Origin: Anaerolineales bacterium
GTDB lineage: Bacteria > Chloroflexota > Anaerolineae > Anaerolineales > VGOW01
Assembly: GCA_919901875.1 (NCBI GenBank)
Contig: CAKKQG010000051.1
Coordinates: forward strand, 3,940 to 12,646
Reading direction: 5' to 3'
Length of the DNA stretch: 8,707 bases
Positions 1 to 5,672 of this stretch are shown piece after piece (the first letter of the stretch is position 1; each line of letters begins with the position of its first letter). The notes under the pieces are model-generated. The model had not been told where the DNA came from and ran no database searches. It was given only the letters and a program-made list of their open reading frames with translations. The position numbers and the translations under genes were made by a program.

Positions 1-1667
1 GGACTCACATCCGAAGAGGGAGTCTTGAATGGAATTTGGTTCGGCGATCCGATCACACGATACAACTTCCATACCCAAATTTCTTTTTCGAGTTGGACCC
101 AACTGCCACCTTCGGGATAGAGATTAGGCAGAGCGATGTTGACCTGATTCAACGTGCCTTCTAAGGCAAATCTAGACGTTAGAATGTAGTTGACATTGCC
201 GTACGGCTCACGCAAAAAGAGCGGGAAAACTGAATCGCCGGGGGTGATGAATCGTTCCGGCTGACCGGTAAAGAAAATAATGCGATACCCCTGAAAGTCA
301 TCCACTAAAATCCTCCCCTTCGTATTTTTGAGAATATAGTCAACCAGTTCTTGTTCTTCTGCCCACGCTTTTGCCGGCTTATCTTCTAACAAGGCCTGGA
401 CGAATACATCGTTCCACTGTCCCCATTCGGTTGCGTTACGCATTGCTTCGAGACTGGAGATGGCTGACACAGCGAAAAGTATTATCAACAGCATACTCAC
501 CAACCCCCGCCAGCGTGTAATAGATTGCAGGATGCCAATTGCCAGCACAAAGGTCATCGGGATACAGGTGATGAAGTAACGCAAGAACAACGCCGACTGA
601 CCGGCATACAAATTCATAATTGAAAAGAGGGTCAGCGACCAAGCAACGCCCAGCAAACTCAACCAAAGCAAAGAGCGCTTCCAGACAATGATTGCTGCCA
701 TGACGATTGACAGGACAATGAATGGCGGAAATAAATTCCAGGTCTGGATCAAACCGGCTTGAAGCGACGCTTCCAAATTACCTTTGATCGGCAACAACCA
801 CGGCAATAACGTCAACTGATAACCGATCTGTCCAGCGTTGGAATAGGTGCTGCGCGCAAAGAAAAGCGGATCGCCCATGATGACCCAATTGGACAAGATC
901 CACAAGAACACCACGTAGGCTATCGGCGCCCCAAACATCAAGATAGAACTTTCGGTAACGTACGGAGTTTCGGAATACCAGACGAATGATTGTAAGGCGA
1001 CGGCGAAAGTCAGGATCGCCACAAAAAAGGCGGCGTCGTAACGCGCAAGAAACGCAAACGAGGCGGCGATACTGCATCCGGTTAAATAGACCCAATTGCC
1101 TCTGGTCTCGTGCCAGCGCAGATAAAAATACGAGACGAACAGCACGCACAAGATCAACACCATCTCGCTCATGCCATTGGAGGAATAAAAGGCGATGACC
1201 GGATTAAATAGGAAGACCAAGACAAACAACCAGCGTAATACATTCGGCATTTGGACGCGGCGGAGGAGAAGCATCAAGACCATTGCCGCGCCGGCCCCGC
1301 ACAAAGCCGTCACTACATTGCTCGACAACCCCTTGTAACGGAGCCAAGGGATCAACACGAGCGGCAATTGCAAAATGGTTGGCAAAGGCGCCCAGATAAA
1401 CCCGATGTAAGCCAGCTTCGGTTCATAGCTGAAGAATACTTGCCAGGCGCTGCGGGTGCGCGCCATGGCATCGGTCAAAAATAAATTCAAGCGAAAGACG
1501 ACAACGTAGATCATGAAGGCATTGAAGGTCAATGCCATCAAACCTAGTGACAGAATTTCCCAATCAAATTGGGGCAACCAACTTCCGCCTCGCTGAGCGG
1601 TTTCTTTGAGTCGCTGCGAAGCAAACGTACTTGTCTTGTTGGTCGGGGCAGAGGATAGGATCGTCAT
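1..1667 (-). CDS. Polytopic GT-C membrane glycosyltransferase (family 39-like), 3' end cut by window edge
   Basis: Reading the minus strand from ATG at 1667 gives 555 codons open to the left edge, so the C-terminal end is missing. A short polar N-terminus (about residues 1-35) is followed by roughly ten hydrophobic segments between residues 38 and 402, then a soluble C-terminal domain (about 405-555). The first extramembrane loop carries TDAMARTRSAW (D66), where GT-C enzymes have a catalytic acidic residue, followed by KLAYIGFIWAPLPT, a pattern I associate with actinobacterial and chloroflexal GT39-like proteins. Such enzymes move a sugar from a polyprenyl-phosphate donor on the outer face of the membrane. 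The start lies 6 bases after the stop of the upstream glycosyltransferase and has no clear Shine-Dalgarno sequence, so translation is probably coupled. Acceptor and sugar cannot be read from the sequence. The family call is by pattern only; an O-antigen ligase-like or other membrane protein is less likely. Confidence 0.8.
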   Translation of the reverse strand, partial: MTILSSAPTNKTSTFASQRLKETAQRGGSWLPQFDWEILSLGLMALTFNAFMIYVVVFRLNLFLTDAMARTRSAWQVFFSYEPKLAYIGFIWAPLPTILQLPLVLIPWLRYKGLSSNVVTALCGAGAAMVLMLLLRRVQMPNVLRWLFVLVFLFNPVIAFYSSNGMSEMVLILCVLFVSYFYLRWHETRGNWVYLTGCSIAASFAFLARYDAAFFVAILTFAVALQSFVWYSETPYVTESSILMFGAPIAYVVFLWILSNWVIMGDPLFFARSTYSNAGQIGYQLTLLPWLLPIKGNLEASLQAGLIQTWNLFPPFIVLSIVMAAIIVWKRSLLWLSLLGVAWSLTLFSIMNLYAGQSALFLRYFITCIPMTFVLAIGILQSITRWRGLVSMLLIILFAVSAISSLEAMRNATEWGQWNDVFVQALLEDKPAKAWAEEQELVDYILKNTKGRILVDDFQGYRIIFFTGQPERFITPGDSVFPLFLREPYGNVNYILTSRFALEGTLNQVNIALPNLYPEGGSWVQLEKEIWVWKLYRVIGSPNQIPFKTPSSDVS

Positions 1668-1673
1668 AAAGGG

Positions 1674-3890
1674 TTATGAAGTTTGGGCAGTAGAAGGCTG
1701 CGCTGTAGCAGTCGGCGTCCCCGTTTTGGGTTTATGCAAGCCGTGAATGGTCTTTTCCCAATAAAACGGGCGGGTGATCAATTGCCACAATGCTTTCCAC
1801 GAAGCGATGCTCATCAACACCCAATAGAGCGGCGAGATCAGCGCATAGCGCGTCAGTTCGTAATAGCCGCGCCGATGGGCGCCGATCAGATTCATATACA
1901 TAAACACGAAGTTGCCAATCACTAAATTGAACATCGCCAGATAATAAATGACGTTGGGAAACAAAAGATCGATGATGCTCCACTGTCGCATAAACCAGAG
2001 TGATGTAATGATCCAGTAGAAGGGGTTGGAGAGGAAGACAAAGGGCGTGCCGCCGATGATAAAGTGGAAGCTAAGGAACTGCTTGAAGCCGAGTGTACGC
2101 AGCAAGGTCAACGGATGACGCATATGCACCAGCCACGTTTGCATGTAGCCTTTGACCCAGCGCGAGCGTTGACGAATCCAATTACCTACTTGGCTGTTCG
2201 ATTCTTCATATGTGGTCGAGTCGATCATCCCGGTGCGATAGCCATGCTTGAACATGCGAATGCCCAGGTCGGCGTCTTCGGTGACGTTGAACGGATCCCA
2301 CGCGCCCAGTTCACGCAGCCGCTCGGTGTAGAAGTGATTCGAGGTGCCGCCTAATGGAATCGGCGCGCCCGTGTTGTCTAAGCCGGGCAGAATGAGATCA
2401 AACCAACTTGAATATTCCAGTGTAAACCAGCGCGTTAGGATATTCTGATCTTTGTTGTAGTAATTCAGCTTCGCTTGCAAACAGGCTACGTTGAGCGGCG
2501 CTTTACGGAACGCGGCGACTGCCATCCGCAATTGATCGGCGTCGGGACGATCTTCGGCGTCGTAGATTACGGTGAAGGTGCCGCGCGCGCCCACCAAGCC
2601 ATAGTTGCAGGCTTTGGGTTTCGTATGCGGCGGCGCATCGGGGATGTAGACAAATTCAAAATGCGCGGGCGGGCGCAGTTTGATCGCCGCTTGAATGGTC
2701 TCTTGATCGCGCTCCTCCAACAACAACTTAACATCTAACTTAGATTTAGGGTAATTCAGTCGGTCAATTGAACGCACCACCTCCGGCAGGACATCTTTTT
2801 CTTTGTAGAGCGGCACGAGGATGCTGTAGACCGGCAGATCGGTTTCTTCTAGCGCGGCAAGGTCTTCCGCAGTGACGTTGATGGTCAGGTTAGTATTGGC
2901 GCCGCGATAAGCCAGCCACAAACGGTAAAAGGAGATCGATATATAGATGATCGTGAAAATAGAATTGATGACGATCAGCGTTATCTCAGGCGCGAGGGCG
3001 AGGCAGATGACGATTAACGCAATCAATGCCAAGAGGAGGATTAGTTGAGTGTCGCTGAACGTTTCATATGCGGACTCATCCGGATCGCGATAGAGCAATC
3101 CCATAATGCTCTCTTCAATGTAGCTGGAGCGATAGACGCGATCCAAAATCCAATTGATGTCCAACTCACTGGCAATACAAAAGATCAACGGCACCTTTAG
3201 CTCCCGATTCAATCTATCTTGTAAATCTTGATCGGTGGGGTCGGTGATGGCGACGACGAGCGAATCGCCGCTCCAGCGCACCGGCACGGCTTTAAGCCCT
3301 CGCGCTTTTTTTGCGTCCAGCCGCCGCACAATATCCGCGTCCGGTGGTTCCTCGCGCAGATTGATAAACGGCATCTTGAATTGCTCAGCCAGAACTTCAG
3401 CCAGGAGGAGGCGGTTGATGACGCCCATGTTGACGAGGATCGTGCCGAGTTTGCCGCCACCGCGCGATTGTATTGCCAACGCTTCTTCTAACTGTTCGAT
3501 CTGCAGTAAGCCACGATCAATTAACAGCCAGCCGATATTCGTGGGGAGTCCTTCGAGAACTTCGGGCGCAGTTTCCGCGCCGTAGGCGAGTGGGATCGTG
3601 TTTCGAATATCTTCGGCCGAGGCTTCCACCGCGCGGACGCGCAGCCCGGTCTCTTGGGCAACAACATCTACGGCGTTTTGATCATCCGGGTTAGCGAAAG
3701 CAACAAGCAGCACACGCCCCTGCTTCTTGATGGGCAAGGCGGTATATTTTTCGGCAGTCTCTCGCGCTACCAGCCGAATGGCATTCGGTTCAACGGGCAC
3801 TTTGGAACTCATGCCCAGCGCCGGCTGATCGCCGCTCGTTGGCTGATTGCTCGAAAACATGATGACCGATATTTCAATAGGTTCACTCAT
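1674..3890 (-). CDS. MshEN (c-di-GMP-type) domain fused to membrane GT2 glycosyltransferase
   Basis: 738 residues. Residues about 35-103 form a half MshEN/T2SSE_N domain. Residues 118-253 form a full one: two 24-residue motifs, NIGWLLIDRG..L..Q (118-141) and KLGTILVNMG..L..Q (147-170), separated by five residues as in the cyclic-di-GMP site of MshE, then the C-terminal subdomain (about 183-253). Two membrane helices follow (about 281-300, 303-327). The GT2 domain (about 353-590) has ILVPLYKE, LLLEERD (389-395), the nucleotide/metal motif DAED (444-447), TEDADL with likely catalytic base D539, and QRSRW (574-578) as in cellulose-synthase-like processive enzymes. Further helices lie at about 605-705 and the tail is rich in Thr, Pro and Ala. 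It probably makes or exports a surface polysaccharide from nucleotide sugar, with the MshEN module as a switch. Known relatives of the idea: E. coli NfrB has the same domains in reverse order. Start ATG 3890 has a weak ribosome site; M11 or M27 are alternatives. Confidence 0.93.
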   Translation of the reverse strand: MSEPIEISVIMFSSNQPTSGDQPALGMSSKVPVEPNAIRLVARETAEKYTALPIKKQGRVLLVAFANPDDQNAVDVVAQETGLRVRAVEASAEDIRNTIPLAYGAETAPEVLEGLPTNIGWLLIDRGLLQIEQLEEALAIQSRGGGKLGTILVNMGVINRLLLAEVLAEQFKMPFINLREEPPDADIVRRLDAKKARGLKAVPVRWSGDSLVVAITDPTDQDLQDRLNRELKVPLIFCIASELDINWILDRVYRSSYIEESIMGLLYRDPDESAYETFSDTQLILLLALIALIVICLALAPEITLIVINSIFTIIYISISFYRLWLAYRGANTNLTINVTAEDLAALEETDLPVYSILVPLYKEKDVLPEVVRSIDRLNYPKSKLDVKLLLEERDQETIQAAIKLRPPAHFEFVYIPDAPPHTKPKACNYGLVGARGTFTVIYDAEDRPDADQLRMAVAAFRKAPLNVACLQAKLNYYNKDQNILTRWFTLEYSSWFDLILPGLDNTGAPIPLGGTSNHFYTERLRELGAWDPFNVTEDADLGIRMFKHGYRTGMIDSTTYEESNSQVGNWIRQRSRWVKGYMQTWLVHMRHPLTLLRTLGFKQFLSFHFIIGGTPFVFLSNPFYWIITSLWFMRQWSIIDLLFPNVIYYLAMFNLVIGNFVFMYMNLIGAHRRGYYELTRYALISPLYWVLMSIASWKALWQLITRPFYWEKTIHGLHKPKTGTPTATAQPSTAQTS

Positions 3891-3937
3891 AGATATGACT
3901 CGCGGTTATGTCAGAGACTGTTTGTAAATTCAGAAAC

Positions 3938-3966
3938 CGTAGAGCAAATTGGCAATTTGCTCTACG
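3938..3966. repeat. 29-base perfect palindrome (dispersed repeat, copy 1)
   Basis: Arms CGTAGAGCAAATTG and CAATTTGCTCTACG, 14 bases each, flank a single central G. The inner 27 bases recur exactly at 5604-5630. It lies 48 bases upstream of the GT2 start and downstream of the candidate -10 boxes, so it would be in the operon's 5' leader, where it could fold as a 13-pair stem with a three-base loop. No T-run follows on either strand, so it is not a classic terminator. It could be a small interspersed palindrome of REP/MITE type or a protein-binding site. Confidence 0.85.
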
Positions 3967-4017
3967 AAAGAATATTGTTTTGCGTAACGAGATTTTCCTT
4001 ACACACCTTGCACAAAA

Positions 4018-4058
4018 ATTATAAGCATCTGGCACGAATAAACAGTAAAGGCATTATA
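4018..4058 (-). promoter_or_regulatory. Two candidate -10 boxes upstream of the glycosyltransferase operon
   Basis: On the minus strand there are two perfect TATAAT hexamers, at 4053-4058 and 4018-4023, 35 bases apart, 128-168 bases before the GT2 start at 3890. No good TTGACA partner lies at 16-18 bases from either (TTTACT lies about 20 bases before the second, TTGTAA 25 bases before the first). They are the best promoter candidates for the operon, but AT-rich spacer produces such hexamers by chance. Confidence 0.35.
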
Positions 4059-4136
4059 AATTCTCTTGCATGGTATACCTCAGTTACAAATGCCGTTAGG
4101 TTTGAGAGGCGATAGTAATGATGTTGCAATCTAACA

Positions 4137-4197
4137 GTCTGTCGGAGAGCAGGGAAGAACCCCGTTTTCTCGGAGAAAACGGGGTTCTTCGACAGAC
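4137..4197. repeat. Large nested stem-loop
   Basis: The inner stem is 17 perfect base pairs: 4154-4170 (starting GAAGAACCCCG) with 4174-4190, loop CGG. An outer stem pairs GTCTGTCG (4137-4144) with CGACAGAC (4190-4197), sharing one base with the inner stem and leaving 4145-4153 bulged. It lies beyond the response regulator terminator. No T-run follows on either strand, so it may be a back-up processing or termination structure, or an interspersed palindromic repeat, rather than a standard terminator. Confidence 0.8.
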
Positions 4198-4208
4198 GGC
4201 TGGTCGGT

Positions 4209-4243
4209 AAATAAAAACTCGGTTTCACTTGGAAACCGAGTTT
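4209..4243 (-). terminator. Rho-independent terminator of the response regulator operon
   Basis: On the minus strand a 12-base-pair perfect stem (AAACTCGGTTTC, 4243-4232, with its complement 4226-4215) closes a five-base loop and runs straight into TTTTTATTTA. It begins 53 bases after the response regulator stop codon, which is the expected place for the end of that transcript. Confidence 0.85.
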
Positions 4244-4247
4244 GTGG

Positions 4248-4344
4248 CTAATTGGGTCAAGCTTAAAGCCCACACCTTTTACATAGAGTAAGTGCCTAAT
4301 TAGGGTCAAACTTATAGCCCACACCTTTTACATAGAGCAAGTGC
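4248..4344. repeat. Imperfect tandem duplication of the response regulator 3' end
   Basis: About 48-49 bases coding for the last residues of the response regulator (HLLYVKGVGYKFDPN plus stop, 4296-4343) are repeated directly after its stop (4248-4294). The second copy would read HLLYVKGVGFKLDP, with three base substitutions in that stretch (one silent, Y to F, F to L) and a one-base deletion that removes the stop. The copies abut head to tail. It is either a local tandem duplication that has since drifted, or a relic of a second response regulator gene. Confidence 0.85.
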
Positions 4345-4991
4345 TTAGGCACTTTCGGATCCGTCTCGATCTTGTCACGCAATCGCTCTATTGCGATATT
4401 AACTAAATTCACCACCGGGTCGGTGGCTAATGGCTGACGTCTCCAACCGACTTGAAACAGTTCTTCATATGTGATGTCTTTATTAGACGACCTCATAAGA
4501 TGCCGCAGCAGGCGCGCATCCGCTTTGCCGATGTCAACCGGCTTGTTATCTTTTTCAACCACGTCCCTTTTAAGATCGAATTGAAAGCGCCCAACGGTCA
4601 TCATCTGGCTGGTGGATGTTGGCGGCGGCAGTTTCGTGGTCAGATTCTCCAGACGCTGAAGCAAATCGGGAGGGGTGAAAGGTTTGGTGATGTAGTCGTC
4701 GGCGCCAAGCAAGAAGCCGCGTTGAATTGAATTTGGATCGGCCAAAGCGGTCAGCATCAACACCGGCACATCCGACGTCTGACGCAGGTTCTCCAATACG
4801 GCAAAGCCGTTCATCTCCGGCATCATCGCATCTAAGAGAACGACATCCGGCACATCTTGGGCAAATAATCTCAACGCAGTTTGTCCGTCACCGGCTTGAG
4901 TCACACGATGCCCGGCGGCTTGAAGCGTGATTTTAATTAACGTAGACGTGTCAGCGTCGTCTTCAACGACCAATAAAGATAGTTTTCTCAT
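4296..4991 (-). CDS. OmpR-family response regulator (receiver + winged helix), no adjacent kinase
   Basis: 231 residues from ATG 4991 (235 if GTG 5003 is used). Numbered from the GTG, the receiver domain (about 7-123) has the acidic pocket E14-D15-D16, phosphoacceptor D58 in VVLLDAMMPEMNGF, T85, and K107 in ITKPF, so all residues needed for phosphorylation are present. The C-terminal winged-helix DNA-binding domain (about 135-232) shows VNIAIERLRDKI as recognition helix and LLYVKGVGYKF as the wing hairpin typical of OmpR/PhoB. It should bind DNA as a phosphorylated dimer and control transcription; its targets are unknown, the downstream glycan operon being an obvious guess. The start choice favours the ATG, giving the usual M-R-K-L-S-L-L-V-V-E-D-D opening with AGGTG 11 bases before it, whereas the GTG has no room for a ribosome site. 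It follows the small membrane protein closely and probably shares its transcript. No histidine kinase lies in the window. Confidence 0.95.
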   Translation of the reverse strand: MRKLSLLVVEDDADTSTLIKITLQAAGHRVTQAGDGQTALRLFAQDVPDVVLLDAMMPEMNGFAVLENLRQTSDVPVLMLTALADPNSIQRGFLLGADDYITKPFTPPDLLQRLENLTTKLPPPTSTSQMMTVGRFQFDLKRDVVEKDNKPVDIGKADARLLRHLMRSSNKDITYEELFQVGWRRQPLATDPVVNLVNIAIERLRDKIETDPKVPKHLLYVKGVGYKFDPN

Positions 4992-5005
4992 AGTTGTAAT
5001 CACAC

Positions 5006-5245
5006 CTATTGCTTTTTATTTTTCTCCAACTGTTGATCGTCATCTTCCGATCTACTCCACCGATCCAATCGCACGGGAGGTCCCCAGATCTGGATCGCCA
5101 GGAAGATCAGCCAGAGAACTAACATCAACAAAGCCGGAAGATACGTGAACAAAAAATAGACTGTCACCATTGAGGCGAGCCATATCAGCGAACCTATTAC
5201 AATTGTGAGCCAGCGCCACCACTCTCTTAATGAAATTTGTTTCAT
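5006..5245 (-). CDS. Small two-helix membrane protein, unknown function
   Basis: 79 residues from ATG 5245, beginning MKQISLREWWRWL; a longer 92-residue form from 5284 is possible but adds an uncharacteristic stretch. Two hydrophobic helices (about residues 12-32 and 35-55, rich in Leu, Ile, Trp) are joined by a very short turn, then a charged tail with an EDDDQQ acidic patch and a lysine-rich end. AGG lies 7 bases before the ATG. The stop at 5006-5008 is 14 bases from the response regulator ATG at 4991, so the two are probably co-transcribed. I recognise no family. The position suggests an accessory or sensing partner of the response regulator, but nothing in the sequence proves that. Reality as a gene is supported by the clean membrane topology, tight spacing and a ribosome site, not by homology. 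Confidence 0.65.
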   Translation of the reverse strand: MKQISLREWWRWLTIVIGSLIWLASMVTVYFLFTYLPALLMLVLWLIFLAIQIWGPPVRLDRWSRSEDDDQQLEKNKKQ

Positions 5246-5261
5246 AATAAAACCTATTCTC

Positions 5262-5280
5262 GACAGCCCTCCACTGTCAA
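5262..5280 (-). promoter_or_regulatory. Candidate -35 element and small inverted repeat upstream of the membrane protein gene
   Basis: The minus strand reads TTGACA at 5280-5275, a consensus -35. It overlaps an inverted repeat GACAG/CTGTC (5274-5278 and 5262-5266, seven-base spacer). The -10 that would follow 16-18 bases on is poor (ATAGGT or TAGGTT) and would leave a very short leader, so this is a weak call. Confidence 0.25.
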
Positions 5281-5545
5281 ACACCAGTAACGCTCATCGC
5301 CTCGCTCGCATGGTTTGGCTCTTTAGGGCTTCACAAGCAGGGTCAGACGATTTGACCGCTGATCGTGAATTGATGATTGAACATCATTCGACAATGCCCA
5401 TTGTTAGTATTTTAGAAGACTTCTCGATAAAGTGCAATAAATATCCGAAAATTTTCATTAAGAGTTAGTTTCAGTGGTGTGTATAAATGTGATTCTATAC
5501 CTAAACCATTCACCCAATCGTTGTCACACAAAGGTTGTCAGATCG

Positions 5546-5577
5546 CCCTCCCGAAAGTTTTAGAACCTTCGGGAGGG
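5546..5577. repeat. GC-rich stem-loop upstream of the phosphohexomutase gene
   Basis: CCCTCCCGAA (5546-5555) pairs with TTCGGGAGGG (5568-5577). After one A-C mismatch, three further pairs lead to a four-base loop. There is no T-run on either side. It could be a leader structure if transcription of the mutase starts near 5490, or a boundary element between the divergent units. Confidence 0.7.
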
Positions 5578-5600
5578 TAGCATGCACACCCACACATAAC

Positions 5601-5633
5601 ATTGTAGAGCAAATTGGCAATTTGCTCTACAAT
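5601..5633. repeat. 33-base perfect palindrome (dispersed repeat, copy 2)
   Basis: Arms ATTGTAGAGCAAATTG and CAATTTGCTCTACAAT, 16 bases each, flank a central G. The inner 27 bases equal those of the palindrome at 3938-3966, including the asymmetric centre, so both copies have the same orientation. It ends 39 bases before the mutase ATG. Confidence 0.9.
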
Positions 5634-5639
5634 TGAGGC

Positions 5640-5660
5640 GCAATTTAGCAAATTGCTTTA
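5640..5660. repeat. Small inverted repeat, degenerate half-copy of the palindrome
   Basis: GCAATTT (5640-5646) and AAATTGC (5650-5656) pair around AGC. The stretch AGCAAATTGCTTTAC (5647-5661) resembles AGCAAATTG and the TGCTCTAC end of the neighbouring palindrome, which looks like a decayed or internally deleted copy. It abuts the ribosome site of the mutase, so folding here could affect its translation. Confidence 0.5.
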
Positions 5661-5661
5661 C

Positions 5662-5667
5662 AAGGAG
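5662..5667 (+). promoter_or_regulatory. Ribosome binding site of the phosphohexomutase
   Basis: AAGGAG, five bases before the ATG at 5673. It is the strongest Shine-Dalgarno match in the window and fixes the start. It follows directly after the inverted repeats. Confidence 0.85.
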
Positions 5668-5672
5668 AATTT

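Larger units (their letters stand above)
3891..4247. other. Gene-free spacer between the response regulator and glycosyltransferase operons
   Basis: No frame here gives a believable protein; the longest open frames (for example plus 3654-4115 and minus 4019-4324) start inside or run into real genes and have no recognisable domain. The stretch holds, in minus-strand order, the terminator at 4209-4243, the nested stem-loop at 4137-4197, two TATAAT boxes (4053-4058, 4018-4023) and the palindrome at 3938-3966. Confidence 0.7.
5246..5672. other. Divergent intergenic region, no gene seen
   Basis: It separates the small membrane protein (minus) from the phosphohexomutase (plus). An open plus frame at 5205-5468 has no recognisable domain and overlaps the membrane gene, so I do not call it. 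Contents: a possible minus -35 box at 5275-5280, a weak inverted repeat GGTCA...TGACC (5341-5357), a possible plus TATAAA at 5482-5487, a GC-rich stem-loop at 5546-5577, the palindrome at 5601-5633 and a small inverted repeat at 5640-5656. Confidence 0.65.

Noticed and set aside
436..1149. Minus frames at 436-666 and 778-1149
   Set aside because: They are shadows in a different frame of the continuous 555-codon membrane glycosyltransferase that fills 1-1667.
3654..4115. 153-codon plus-strand open frame across the start of the GT2 gene
   Set aside because: Half of it is antisense to a well-supported gene, the rest runs through the palindrome and AT-rich spacer, and the translation shows no domain.
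4019..4324. 101-codon minus frame containing LLYVKGVGFKLDP
   Set aside because: It starts inside the response regulator in another frame and only reads the duplicated tail; beyond that it crosses two hairpins with no protein-like sequence.
5205..5468. 87-codon plus frame in the divergent intergenic region
   Set aside because: It begins antisense to the small membrane protein, has no ribosome site and no recognisable pattern.
5546..5577. Stem-loop as an intrinsic terminator
   Set aside because: No T-run follows on either strand, and no gene ends nearby on either strand.
3938..5633. Repeated palindromes as a CRISPR array
   Set aside because: Only two full copies, more than 1.6 kb apart with genes between them, and no spacer pattern.
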